Below, one piece after another: positions 33,448 to 44,934 of a DNA stretch of 64,000 bases. The notes below the pieces were generated by a model. That model saw nothing but the letters and a program-made list of their open reading frames with translations, had not been told where the DNA came from and did no database searches. Position numbers and translations under genes: made by a program. The stretch's first letter is position 1. Every line of letters starts with the position of its first letter. Source of the DNA: Aureobasidium sp. EXF-3400 (Eukaryota > Ascomycota > Dothideomycetes > Dothideales > Saccotheciaceae); assembly GCA_024195585.1 (NCBI GenBank), contig SWBL01000036.1, positions 124,001-188,000 of the forward strand, read 5' to 3'.

Positions 33448-33530
33448 GTTGGAAAGAGTTGGAATGATTGTTTGAGTGAACGTGAATGGAAGTGCTGGAA
33501 TGAGTTGCTGATGGGAGGTTCACTCTTCCT

Positions 33531-33536
33531 TATATA
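33531..33536 (-). promoter_or_regulatory. TATA-like element of the xylanase
   Basis: TATATA lies 84 bp upstream of the GH11 start codon, a plausible core promoter position for a strongly regulated secreted enzyme. Confidence 0.5.
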
Positions 33537-33853
33537 TTCCATCAAGACAGCATTTAACCGCCGTCTTTGCCCAACCTACTATCCAGACCTTGCCCTTGCT
33601 CGCCCGATATCGAACGCGAAGCAGATTACAGGGTGACGATAAACCAAGGACGACACCTCGCTTGGATATGTTCCACACGAAATGGTGCATTGAATGGCTC
33701 TGACTCTTTTATCCGGATATGTCATTGGTATTCTCGAAGTATCGCTATGCGAAGAACGTCGTACGGCCGATAGCTTGGAGCATAAAGCTTCATTTCGTCT
33801 CGTGCATACTTCCATGCGGGCATGAAACTTCCACTATAGCCGCTATAAAGGAT

Positions 33854-33864
33854 GTGGGGTGGGG
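33854..33864 (+). promoter_or_regulatory. Overlapping CreA-type sites
   Basis: Two GTGGGG words (33854-33859 and 33859-33864) fit the SYGGRG consensus of the carbon repressor CreA. They sit about 0.4 kb upstream of the xylanase start. Such short words are common, so support is weak. Confidence 0.3.
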
Positions 33865-35967
33865 GTCGTGGTGTGTAACTTTATCTCTATTTGTCCGCTG
33901 CAGGAACACCACGCGATGCATTTGCATTTCGCCAGGTCGAGATTCTGTCGTACGTACTCAAGTGATGTGCGGCTATGCAGATATAAATTGGCTGACATCC
34001 TGGCTTAATATGAATCCTTGTGGGAACACGGAAGAGATGCAGTGTTGTAAGCAGATGTCTTCAGCACCCCACAATTTGAGGCTGATTTCGGCTCACCTGA
34101 AACACACTACTGTATGGACATGGACATGGACATCAAGGCTTGTTCAAGCTTGTTGATTCTTGATTGACGTACCAAGACCATCAAGCCTACCAGAGGTCAG
34201 TAAAACATCTCGTGGCCTGGACTTGAACATCAAGTCTTCTTGTTGAGCACTAACAGCGGACCCCAGTCCCTTCATCACTGCAACTCGGCATTTGCATGTC
34301 AAGGTTCATGATCTCTGGTGAAGCGGTAAAAACATAGCTTGTCTCTTTGTTTTGGGATCAGCGCTGGTAGAATGGTAGAAGCGGTTAAAAGGACAAGCTT
34401 CAATAAGGCGTGCTTGTCATGTATATACCCCTGTAACGAGGTAGTCTCTTGACGATCACCCCGCACTCTAAACGCGTCCTCGCGTCTTCCATCTTACGCT
34501 CCTTCTCTTCATTCTTATGTAACACAATCGATACTCGTTCAATTTAATCTATTCAGATGTCTCCGTGACGCCTGTATGACCATCCATGTGACCAACGAGG
34601 GAGAAAGTTCAGGTACAGCCTGTAAGCTTTTCCGATAGCTTAATGCATACTTGCATAGCAGGCAGGTTGTCTTCCATTGACATTCGAAAGCAATGGCATG
34701 ATTCCAATGAGAGCGTTGTACTCTTCAAAACCTTGCAGAGGAAGACAACATCTCAGCAGATACCACCATCCTCGAAATTGCCTTGAGAAAAAGACACAAT
34801 CTGTACTTTGCGGCTTATACAGCAGACTGAAAAGCTCAAGTGAGTGCCTTGAACAGCCAGTACAGCGGATACAAGCAGATCAGGGGCAACATCTAGTCAG
34901 CAGTCATTTCCCAGCGCAGCATGACCACTGTCCAATTTAGCATGCCACGTTATCGTGGATCCTGTCGGAAGCTCACCGCCCTACAGCCTAAATCTGCTTG
35001 TGAGATTTATCAGTCACAGCACTAATCAGTACTATGTGTGATCATGTGTGACTCGTTCCTGTAGCTGGAATGCAGCTGTGCCAGGAGGTCAAAGTCAGAA
35101 GATGGTATTCAGCCGCTATCACAACCATATTTCCTAACAGGCAAATCAATCATTGGCGACCACTTCTCTCCGCTTTGTATAGACTGGCTACGCAGCAGAG
35201 ATGAGTACGAGGTAGGCCTATAGGCTATATAGCATGGAAATCGTGCATGTTGGAAGTCTGGATGTTGCGAGCAGTTATCATACATGCGCTCTGTTGCACA
35301 GACCGTATCTCGCAAGGCGATCAAGCATTTGTCTGTGAATGTGCCCGACCCAGATCAACGTGATATTCGATAGTGCTCATCAAGGGGTCTGGATCGGTCT
35401 GAAACCGGATCGGGCCGCCTTCTCATTCGAAGGTTGCGTAGGTCCGATCGCCATTTTTTCTGCTGCTTCTGCTGGTCGTAATGGCTAGTATTAGTATGAG
35501 GAGTCGTCAAACCAATGTTAGCAGCCACAGGAAAGCTAGCATCAGCGGTAACAGCGTGTCCAGCATCCATGACAAAGTAAAGGGCAGCAAGCTCGAGAGT
35601 ATGGTAAGATGATGGAGGACGATTTTTTGCCGTAAGATCCACGCGTGCAGCGATGTCGTTTCAGATAGAGTGATATTCGGCACGGTCGTGACAGCCTACT
35701 CGAGGGACTTCGGGAACTCCATGACAATATGTGGATCCGACATCCACTACCAAACACCAAGATTCCAAAGAGGTCTCGGAGATGAGAACCTCTGGTGGCC
35801 AGATGTTTGCAGAGCAAGACACGCGTGAACGGGAGGGGAGCAAAACCCGTGAGTTTGGGGGAAGTCACATCGTAGACTTCTTTGCAAGCATTAAAACGCT
35901 ACACAACCATGGCAGAGCAAAACGAACATACCCGGTGAGAGTGGATGACCCACTTCGACACCACGAA
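33865..35967. other. Gene-poor interval
   Basis: About 2.1 kb lacks a convincing gene. It contains a short TGGACA repeat near 34117-34132 and a coding-like minus-strand fragment near 35355-35642 without context. It may hold decayed sequence or long promoters for the flanking genes. Confidence 0.4.
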
Positions 35968-37747
35968 TCATCTAAGCTCCTTGACCTCTTCTTGGATATC
36001 CTTAGACACACCGTCTACATTATCTCCCCAAGTCTCTGTTGGCATGCCCTCAAGTACTTCGGCCCTCTCCTCAGGTCTCACGTAGTCTTTGGGCTCATGC
36101 CATTCTCCCAAAGGCATGATTAATGCGGGAGGATAACAATAGCAACAAGCCCAATAGACTCCAAAACTCAAGATCAAGCCAATCTCATAAGCAAAGTAGT
36201 AAGCTTTGGTGACACCCAGAGGTGCAGAAACTCCCATGTTATTAAGAAAACCGTAAAAGTTGGGAACAATGCCGACGACGTACGCGACGTAGGCACGCCA
36301 ATTCCAGCCGTGGAAGTAATGGTATACACCGTTCTTGTCGCTTGTGTAGAGGTCGTCGATTTTCAGGTAGCCGCGTGAGATGATGTAGTATTGGCACAGC
36401 AAGACACCAGTGATTGCGGACAGGAAGATTTGGTACGAGGCGAGGAAGGAGATGAAGATGCCTGCGCTACCAAGCAGATACCATGGGTTGATGATGAACG
36501 AGACAGCGGCACAGATGAAAAAACCTTTGCGCACGGTGAGATACTTTGGAAACAGAGCCGCAATGTCGTTGCCGGCAGGTAGAGAGTTCTCGAAGATTGA
36601 TGAGAAGATTGCTGAATATCCGAAGCAAGCGGCGATAAAGAAGCACCCTGCACGATTTGCAGAGCTGTACTCTGTTGTCTGCAGCATGTCCAGAAAGGTA
36701 AGAGGATTCCAGACGACTTCGCCGTAGATTGCTTGCGATGCTGATGCCACAAGATTACCAATGATGCAGACTATGAAGTTGCTCAAAGGGAAGCCAACAA
36801 TATTGCCCAAGATAACATCATTAGGTCTGCGAGCATAACGCTGGAAATCGGCTGCATTAGATGCAAAAGTCGCACAGTTTGCAGCACCGAGGAAGAAAAA
36901 TCGAACAAGAAGCCAGGTCCGTTCTGAGCCAGTGGCTGTACCCTTTTGATGTGCGATAGCTCCAACACCACCTGCTTTTGTCAGAGCCCACGCACACATG
37001 GCGATTGCTGAAACGATAAAGACGAAGAGCTTGGCGTAGATGAGCGATCGCATTTTGGGCACTGGAATGACCAGGAAGGCACAGGTGATGAGCCAGAAGA
37101 TGACACAGCCAATGAATTCTCCAGAGCCGATGGCTGATCCTTTGCCCATGATATTCTTGAGATTTGCAATTTTGGGTGTAAGGGCGTGTATCATCACGTA
37201 GATACACTGACCTCCTTGAACCTAGAGGATTTTTAGCAATAGTGCAGATGAGACACAAATTTCACTCACACCATTGACTCCGTTCCAGACGATAGCCATC
37301 ACAGCACGGTTGAAGGTAGGCCACCATGCCCCAAAGACTCCAAAGGCAGCTCTGTTCAGCACAGGGAAGCCGATATGGTATTTTGCTCCAGCGCGGCCGT
37401 TAAACACAATCACGATGGCGATAAGTATTTGTCCCCCCAAAGCAGTGGCAATGGACTCCCACATACTCAAGCCCAAAGCTTGAGCTGAGGATGCCGCATA
37501 CCAGTTCGAGACAGTGGCTACAGCACTGAACCAGAAGGTCAGGTATGCCTTCATGTTCCATGTTCGATCGGCGAGTTTGAGTGGTCTGTGTATCGTTCAG
37601 CAATAGCCCAGTCAGACTCTTCGAGCTTCCTTACCTGATATCATCGTTGTCGAGCCACATGTCCTGACCCTTGACCTCTTCTGTACCTGCTGCCTGCAGA
37701 TGAGGTCTGGGTATACCACTGCGAATTCTATTTGCAAGTCTTGACAT
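35968..37747 (-). CDS. NCS1-family nucleobase permease (Fur type)
   Basis: Three exons are supported: 37747-37635, 37585-37270 and 37221-35968. Introns of 49 and 48 nt have GTAAGG and GTGAGT donors. The product is 560 aa. It is a plasma-membrane symporter for uracil, allantoin, uridine or related compounds. The N-terminal DIRPLKLADRTWNMKAYLTFW is the usual NCS1 start. About 12 hydrophobic segments follow, including NGRAGAKYHIGFPVLNRAAFG and the substrate-site region NAADFQRYARRPNDVILGN. FENSLPAGNDIAALFPKYL is characteristic of the Fur branch. The substrate cannot be fixed from this. The C-terminal tail is acidic and Lys/Glu-rich, as in endocytosis-regulated fungal permeases. Confidence 0.93.
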
Positions 37748-38671
37748 TCTAGTATCGAAGACAAACGAAGAGAAATGCTGTGAATCAATACAACTTACAC
37801 AAGACGTTCGAGTCAAGCGACTGCCTTATGTATGGTCCACGTCGACAATCAGGCCTAAATCCATCATCTCGGAGCCGTGTAGAGAATCACTCAGGTCAAA
37901 CGCCTATCGCTGAATTCGATCAAGAATCTACATGCCGAGAATTTGGCATAACAGGGTTGCAGATAGGCAGTGCTGATCAGCCGCCCGACCAGAGGATTTG
38001 AGGTCATCGATGCAGCAAACTATTTCGACGGAGTAGGAGCTCCCTGAACTTAGATTTGCATCTGTGACTTACATCTATATCAGTTGTGTATTTCGACTTG
38101 AATGGATTATCCTTCGAGCGCTTTGCAAAAGTGTCTGGAGATTACTTTCCCCTGTCAAGGATCCTGTGGAGCCAAGGATGTGAAGCGACTTCATGACTGC
38201 CTGTTCACTTGGCGAGATAACAGGCGGGCAAGAGCGGGCATGCTTATCAGTTGTTTTCATGTACACTCTGACCACGTGTGGTAGCGAGAGTTGAGACGAA
38301 ACTCATCCTGGTGAAATTGATCGTTGTTGGTTGTTCATCGAAGAGAAGCAAAGAAACCACGAGATGTCGTGGACCTAGCTATAGCTCGGCCACGACTTTT
38401 GGCCGCAAAGTGTCGCGTTCTTTCCTCTTCACGTCTTCGCGTTCAATCCCGCCATCATCCTTACATGGTGCCTCCTTGAGCATGTCGACTTGGCATGATA
38501 AGACGAGATAGATCTCAGGGTGTCGCGCAAGTCACATCCGTGTTGCCGATAGGCCAACTATAGCAATGCGCCGCTCTCCGATGAGCCAATAGAACGCAAC
38601 CATGCAGCGAGGTAGCACACAAGTATACATCTTATCACATCCAAGCCTCTCCTTCCTATACCTCTACCAAA
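37748..38671. other. Divergent promoter region
   Basis: 0.9 kb between the permease and oxygenase starts; no gene is supported. Confidence 0.4.
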
Positions 38672-39966
38672 ATGTCGTCCACCACCGTAATTGAAGCTCC
38701 TACAAGCTACAAACTTGAGTTGCATACTGCTTACGGTCCGGTCTTTCGTGATGTCTTGAACACTGAACCACGCGATGCTACCGAAGAAGAAGTCCCAATC
38801 GTCGACCTCGCAGGTTTATTTGGCAGCACTGAGAGTCGCAAGAACATTGCTCAAGCCGTACGTACCGCGGGTACCAACATGGGCTTCTTCTACATCAAGA
38901 ACCACGGCATCGATGACCAAGTGATCGCAAAGGCAAAATCTCAATTCCTTAGGTAGATACTCGATACACTTAGTATACTCATCGTGCCAACCCATCTGAT
39001 TTAACCAGGTTCATTGAACAAGACACCGAACTCAAGGAAAAGGTGTCACAAGACAAGTCCAGATACTATAACGGTTGGAAAGCCCCTCGCAGCACAAACA
39101 TCAGCCGTACCGAGTCCGTCGATATAAAGGAAAGTTTTAGCTGGCGCTATCACCCCGAAAACGACCCTGATCATCCTCAACCACTATCATCCTTGCCCTC
39201 TGAAGTGCAACCTTGGATTCGGGGCGAAGACTTTGTCTGGGAAGGCACATCCCACCTCCCAAACTTCAAGACTGATATCCTGGCATATTGGAAGTCTTGT
39301 CTGCAGCTTGCAAGACAGCTCGTCAAGGTCTTTGCTTTGAGTCTAGATTTGCCGGAGAATTACTTCGATTCGAGGACCACGTTTCCCGGTGCCGATGGAG
39401 TATTAAACTACTACCCTGTCACCACAGCAGAAGAAACAGCAGCCAATTCAGTAGGACTAGGTTCACATACAGATCTACAACTATTCACCTTACTCTGGCA
39501 AGACGAAGTTGGTGGTCTACAAGTATTAACCAAAGAAGGCCAATGGATAAAAGCAAAACCAAGACCAGGAACCTTCGTCGTCAACATCGGAGACTTTATG
39601 ATGAGGTTGTCAAATGACTTCTTTAAGAGCACGGTGCATAGAGTGTATAATCGTGCACCTGTGGAGCGAGTCTCTATGCCTTTCTTCTTTGGTGAGATCA
39701 TATCAAGCTGATTCTTTGACCAAAACTAATGTGATCAGGTTTGAACTTCAATTGCGTTGAAGGTGTTATCCCTACGTGTACAAGTCCCGAGAACCCGTCC
39801 AAGTATGAGCCGATCAGCTGCGGCGATGTAAGTAGTCCAGATCTTCTCCGTGTTACTGTATGCTAACTCCTCTCAGTGGTGTCAGCTTCGCTTCAAACTC
39901 GAGGCAGAGCGTATGGCTAAAATGTTAGCAGAGCGTGAGACCACTGCCGAGTTGATAGCCGAATAG
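38672..39966 (+). CDS. 2-oxoglutarate/Fe(II)-dependent oxygenase (IPNS-like)
   Basis: Four exons: 38672-38952, 39009-39691, 39739-39827 and 39877-39966. Introns are 56, 47 and 49 nt, and the product is 380 aa. The N-terminal DIOX_N-type part contains VPIVDLAGLFG and NMGFFYIKNHGI. The catalytic jelly roll has the iron ligands His and Asp in GSHTDLQLF and a distal His in STVHRVYNR. The 2-oxoglutarate Arg lies in VERVSMPFFFG. This matches the isopenicillin-N-synthase-like oxidoreductase group common in fungi, which hydroxylate or desaturate small metabolites. No biosynthetic neighbour was found; the divergent permease is the only nearby candidate partner. The substrate is unknown. Confidence 0.93.
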
Positions 39967-40475
39967 GCATTTCACAAACAAAAACTGCAACCATTCTTGA
40001 ATTGTGAACTGGATTGCAACCGGCGGTGCAGAAGGAAAGCATGAACGAAATAATACTTCCACAAACCAGATCTTTTTTCTTATCAAGGACAAATAATAAT
40101 GAGCAAATTTCGAAGATGACACAATAGCGATAGAGTGTAGACATTTCAAGTACAAGAGATACTGCAGATCTCAATTTATTTGAAAAACTCTACAACTACT
40201 TCTAACTAGCCGGGGGTATAGATCCAACGTGGGTATTACATCCTATCGAATTCCTCCACAGTATAGGTAGTTTTACATATTGTAACAAAAGGAAAAAAAG
40301 GTATAAGGCGATTATAAAAGGGACCTGGAATCTTCTTTTTATGATTCCCAAGAGGTCATCGGTGTTCTTGCGAGAGCACAGAGAAAGGTTGGCATGTTTG
40401 TTGTTTGGCATTAAGGAGAGTGATGTGTGCCGGACGCATCAGATGGCATCACTGAGGGAAAGTTCATCCTCAGAT
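39967..40475. other. Intergenic, convergent 3' flanks
   Basis: No gene is supported. Confidence 0.4.
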
Positions 40476-42392
40476 TTAGAGGACAAGGGCGGCAACACCA
40501 GCAGCCATGGCGGCGAAGCCCATGCCGTTCTTGACGGCAGCGCCAGTGTAGGCGAGCATGGATGAGGTAGGAGTGTACTGCACAATGGTGGTTGAGGGCT
40601 TCTTGGTGGAGCCAGGCACAACGGTAGCAGGGACAGTCTCAGCGGGCTTGGTGGAGCCGTTCTCGACAGTGGCGGGAATGGTCTCAGCAGGCTTGGTAGA
40701 GGCGCTGACTGTAGTTCCGGGGACAACAACAGTCTCGGAGCTAGCAGAAGGAGCGGGAGCTTGAGATCCAGGAGCACCAGGGGCAGAGGCACCGGGAGCA
40801 GAAGCACCAGGGGCAGAAGCTCCGGGAGCAGAAGCAACGGGAGCAGAGGCACCGGGAGCACCAGAGCTAACAGGGCATACAGTGGTGTAGAGAGAGACAA
40901 CGGCAGTGACGGTGGCCTTGCCGCATCCGTTAGCACCGCAAGTGGTGGTGACCTGCTCCGAAGTCTGGTAGACAGTGGAGGTGGTCATGGCAGGTTGGGC
41001 CAAAACAGGAACTGAGATGACGGTGGTGGTGACAGCAATGGGCTTGCCAGCTCCAGCGGCGGCGGTAGGGCACTGGTAGACAGTGACGGTGGTAGGAGCG
41101 TACTGGCAAGCAGTGCAGACCTTGACAGTCTGGGTGGTAACGGCACCAGCAGCAGCACCGCCGGTAGCGCCAGCAAGAGTAGAAGCGGGGCACACGGTAG
41201 TGTAGGCAACGACGACGTCAGTAACAGCGGCAGTGGAGCAAGGAACACCAGGAGCGCAAGACTGGATGGTGCGGGTGACGGTGCTGTAGACGGTCGAGGT
41301 GGTCAGAGGGGTAGTAGTGATGGTGCGGGTGACCTCGCCCTCGGTGACAGTCTCGGTAGCAACGACGGGGACGAGAGAGGTGGTGACGACGGCGGGGGCC
41401 TCGTTGACAAGAATGGCAGAATCAGTGTCAGCGTTGGCGGCGAGAGAATCAACGGTGCTGTAGAAAGTGCAAGAGCCCTGAGCACTGTTGTAAGTGGTGC
41501 CAACGCAGGTATCCATGGCAGAGCAAGAGTCAATGCAGTCAACGATCCAGTCGTTGCCGAAGGTGGCTTGACGTCTGACCATGCGGGCCTTGCGGGTCAA
41601 GAGAACAATACCCTCGATCTCGAGACCGCAGCGGATGAGGTACTGAGAACCATCGTTCTCCTCCAAAACAGAATCATCATAAGTAGGACAGATGATGCTC
41701 TCAGCGTTGGGGAAGGTGCCGTTGTTGCCAGGGTTGGGGCTGGCGGTCACGGAAGTGCCGTTGTTGCTCTGTGTGGTCGAAGGGAAAGGAGCTCCGGTGG
41801 AGGAAGTACCGTTGTTGGCAGCAGAGGAAGTAGAGTTGGAGCGGCCAGTGACTTGAGCAAAGTCAATGCCAGGAGCCGAACGTCCCGAGGTCTTGTCGAA
41901 GCTGCTGAAGAAGGTGCAAGAAGTGGTGTTGGAGTTGTAGGCTGTGGCAACGCACTCGGTGTGCGCGGCACAAGTAGTAAGGCAGTCTTGCAGGCTGTTG
42001 CCAGCTCTCTTGGCAAGAATGATGTCCAAATCAATCGAAATACCATCAAAGGTAAAGTCGAATTCGATTAAGAAGCTCACGCCGCCAATTGTGGTAGCAC
42101 TGGTGGATGAGGCAGGAGCAGCGCTGGTGGTGGACGAACCGCTACCGCTAGTGGCAGTGGCGGTAGAGTTGTTTGAACCAGAGCCTGCGCCGGCGCCAGC
42201 AGTGGAGCTGGTGCTGATGATGCTGGAGCTTCCAGTACCGAGGGGCACGGAGCGGCTAGAGGAGGTGGTGGAGAGCTGAGTAGAGCTGGAAGAGCTGTTG
42301 GAGAAAGCCTCCTGGCGGCGGTATGCCACGTTGGCAGAGGCAAGGCTCGAAAGCGAGAGAGCAGCAACAGCTGCGGAGATGAACGAAGGCAT
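40476..42392 (-). CDS. GPI-type cell-wall protein with Cys-rich (PAN-like) modules
   Basis: Single exon, 638 aa. The signal peptide is [20 protein letters not shown]. Ser/Thr-rich linkers surround two Cys-rich modules. The first contains [20 protein letters not shown] and CTFFSSFD. The second contains [21 protein letters not shown] and CTFYSTVD. The pattern resembles PAN/Apple-like folds of secreted proteins. The C-terminal half has repeated TTTTVY/TVCP motifs, a Pro/Ala-rich pentapeptide repeat, then a hydrophobic tail ([13 protein letters not shown]) typical of GPI anchoring. The function is probably structural or adhesive at the cell surface. Orthologues with these modules occur in ascomycetes, but no activity can be assigned. 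Confidence 0.8.
   Translation of the reverse strand: MPSFISAAVAALSLSSLASANVAYRRQEAFSNSSSSSTQLSTTSSSRSVPLGTGSSSIISTSSTAGAGAGSGSNNSTATATSGSGSSTTSAAPASSTSATTIGGVSFLIEFDFTFDGISIDLDIILAKRAGNSLQDCLTTCAAHTECVATAYNSNTTSCTFFSSFDKTSGRSAPGIDFAQVTGRSNSTSSAANNGTSSTGAPFPSTTQSNNGTSVTASPNPGNNGTFPNAESIICPTYDDSVLEENDGSQYLIRCGLEIEGIVLLTRKARMVRRQATFGNDWIVDCIDSCSAMDTCVGTTYNSAQGSCTFYSTVDSLAANADTDSAILVNEAPAVVTTSLVPVVATETVTEGEVTRTITTTPLTTSTVYSTVTRTIQSCAPGVPCSTAAVTDVVVAYTTVCPASTLAGATGGAAAGAVTTQTVKVCTACQYAPTTVTVYQCPTAAAGAGKPIAVTTTVISVPVLAQPAMTTSTVYQTSEQVTTTCGANGCGKATVTAVVSLYTTVCPVSSGAPGASAPVASAPGASAPGASAPGASAPGAPGSQAPAPSASSETVVVPGTTVSASTKPAETIPATVENGSTKPAETVPATVVPGSTKKPSTTIVQYTPTSSMLAYTGAAVKNGMGFAAMAAGVAALVL
40762..40865 (-). 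repeat. 15-bp in-frame repeats (GASAP)
   Basis: About five tandem 15-bp units, some with substitutions (VASAP), encode a Gly/Ala/Ser/Ala/Pro linker in the wall protein. Such units change copy number easily. Confidence 0.8.
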
Positions 42393-43525
42393 TGTTGTAG
42401 TCTTCGAGTGTTGTTATTAGTCGGGATATTAAGTATACAAACACAAGAGTCCCCCTAAACGAAAGTGGGTGGTTGTCGATGAGCGAAAGTGATCGTGGAT
42501 GAGGGAAAAGGAATGCCTTGGGTGGCTGCTCCAGGCTGGTTATATAGAAGTCGCTGGTCGTAAGTTGCACCAGCAGCAAGGTTTGCTGTTTTCACCAGCC
42601 TCTCGAGAGAGTGGGTTGTTTCCCTTGGAAACAGTTGACTTACCGTTGTCGCTTTGGTTGCTAAAGATGGAGACCGTTGCCAAATCGATAAATTTCTACG
42701 AGGACGTTGCGGCTTTCAGATTAAGACGGGCAAGACATACGCAACTTTCTACCTGCCATCACACGAAATCTAACGCGCCGCAAGATAGCTGTTTGAAGAG
42801 GCGCAACGTATAACAGAAACGCAAGGCGCAAGAGGCGTACATTTCGCGTACGTCAAAAAACTTTATGGTTAGGAGAATATAAGAAATCAATCTAGCACGA
42901 GGTGAAGTCTAGAGAAGCACGCGGCAGGCCCTGCAGCAGACGTGGCAGATCTCCCGACGCCCGGCCTGTCAACCCAGCCATTCAACAAAGCTTGGCAAAG
43001 AACGTTATAATATTGTTTCACGACTGCGACCCTCCATTCTCCGATCCCTCGTACCACGGCAGGAACGAGCAAAATCACATGTCGATCCGTAGGGTTGTAC
43101 GTCATGACGGCAGGAACGAACCTGCAGATCCTTAACTATTGGTTCCTGCCCCAGCGTCGAAACTCATCGTCTTGAATCCCGCTGCAGGAACAAACGCACT
43201 ACTGTACAGGCGTAGGATGCTGCTCCGCTTTCCCCGTTGCTTGCTGCGGTGCTCTCCATCCTATCGCAAGCAGTTGAGTAAGACAATGACGATCTTTAGC
43301 AGGTACTTTTCGCTGAGTCGAGTTGATGATCGAGCAGGATCATCTTGTTGAGCCATCCTGATACACTATTCCTGTTTGTATTGACTCTATTCTTGTGTCC
43401 CTTGTCCTCGTGAGAGTGCTGATCTCCACATGGAAGTCTGACTCTTGGCCCGTCATACGAAAATCTGTCCATAGTGCAATGGCAAGCCGAGTCGTGGGCC
43501 TTGTTATCGCTTGCGATATACCCCA
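42393..43525. other. Intergenic
   Basis: 1.1 kb with no supported gene. It contains the promoter of the wall protein and a short perfect inverted repeat at 43109-43150. Confidence 0.45.
43109..43150. repeat. 9-bp perfect inverted repeat
   Basis: GGCAGGAAC (43109-43117) pairs with GTTCCTGCC (43142-43150) around a 24-nt loop. Related CAGGAAC words occur nearby at about 43059 and 43184. The role is unknown; it could be a protein-binding palindrome or chance. Confidence 0.5.
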
Positions 43526-44658
43526 TCAACCGATGGCGGCGTCAAAAATGGCGTACATTCCCGAGTTCGCTAACCCGCCCTTGGACTGCTGTGGTGTAGC
43601 TTTGCCATGTAACCACATACGGTGATAGTCCACACCGACGGAGCTCCACCCCAGCATTTCAAAAAGCTTCACAGCTTGAGGGTTGCCATCCCAGATCTCC
43701 GCCGTTACTGTATAGGCTGCCGAGTTTTCTTGTCTGGGCTGCGACATAGCCGATGTGGTTGAGGTATTTTCGATCCTCTGCATCGCGTGCTCCATTGCAG
43801 CAACGATGATCCTGTGTGCCGATTCTTGGTCTGCTGCGTAAACCGGGCCTAAGCGATACCCTTGAGGAACCTGGCGCACAACCGTCCAGGCACGGATGTC
43901 TTCGTCTTTGCTAGCACCTTTTTCATTGATCAGAGCAAATCCGAACAAATCAGATCTGTTGAAAAACTCTTCACTCCAGAGCTGTTTGCGTTCGAATCCT
44001 GTGTGATCGAGATCGGATTTAACCAGAAGGTGGTGTGGGACATTCTTGATGTCAACGAGCTGCAACCTCGTATTCAGGTCATGTGATGTAGTATGGTGAA
44101 TGTTGGTCGTGATGTTCCAAGACATACAGCGAATTTTGCCGAGCGGAGACTCAACAAAACCTCGGCGCTTGTAAGTGGACTTCTGTTCAACTACGGCGTC
44201 CAGTCCGATGATGGTTGTGCCATTGTCCTTGAATTCTTGCAACACTGCGTCAAACAGAGCTCGTCCGTAACCTTTTCCCTGGCTGGTGGGCTGTACCACT
44301 GTGACTTGTTAGCAAAAGTCAAGAGCGCGGGAGACGACTTTTATACCAAACAGGGTGACCCACCCAGTCTCATTGTCATAGATAGTTGATTGGCAATGAC
44401 CCGCGGGTTCGTCAGATCCGCCAGGAACCGCAACAAGCAAACCTCGGGATCGTGATGCCGATATGTATGATTCGAGATCATGATATGAACGATTCTGGGC
44501 ATTGTTGACGGTCAGACTCTTTTCTTTTTCTCACGACACAGGACCAGGAAGAGATTCACCCAGCCTAAGGTTGTCATCAACGGCCACCACAGGTCCCTTG
44601 CTTCTTTTAGGTCTTGCGCTGGTCGCACAATGACGCCTTTGTTGATACTGGCGCTCAT
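43526..44658 (-). CDS. Tandem GNAT acetyltransferase
   Basis: Exons are 44658-44560, 44494-44347 and 44298-43526, with introns of 65 and 48 nt (the second has a GCTAACA branch). The product is 339 aa from MSASINKG; an upstream in-frame ATG exists at 44736. The first GNAT module has VRPAQDLKEARDLWW and the acetyl-CoA loop QGKGYGRALF formed across the second intron junction. It ends with STYKRRGFVES. The second module lacks a clear loop but ends with NPQAVKLFEMLGW, a typical GNAT C-terminal helix and strand. The order resembles double-GNAT proteins in which one half is catalytic. The substrate is unknown. Confidence 0.8.
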
Positions 44659-44934
44659 TGCTGGAGTTTTGGTTGTCGTGGTCGAGGCGATGATCTGATA
44701 CGGTATCGTGCAGTTGATGCTTTCGTGTCTAGACATCTTAGACGCCTCTCAGCTTCACGTGGATGGTTGCAAGCTGTCATGTAGAGGAAGCCCCACTTTG
44801 ATCGGCGTTGTGCATGTTTAGTGGCTGATGCATGAGTCGTCGATATATTAGAATCCGTAAGGTCTATGCTGCAACAAATCGGTTTAGGTGCAAAGCCCGC
44901 AACTATGTGTGGTAGCAGGTGTAACACCGAAAGC

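Noticed and set aside
35355..35868. Minus-strand frames in the gene-poor interval
   Set aside because: One piece (ELAALYFVMDAGHAV) looks coding, but there is no start, no splice partner and no recognised family. Kept only as a finding about the interval.
38672..39966. Secondary-metabolite cluster around the 2OG oxygenase
   Set aside because: No polyketide synthase, NRPS, terpene cyclase or P450 lies nearby; the permease neighbour alone is not enough.
40439..40936. Leu/Pro-rich minus-strand frame over the wall protein
   Set aside because: It is an alternative frame of the low-complexity GASAP and Ser/Thr repeats.
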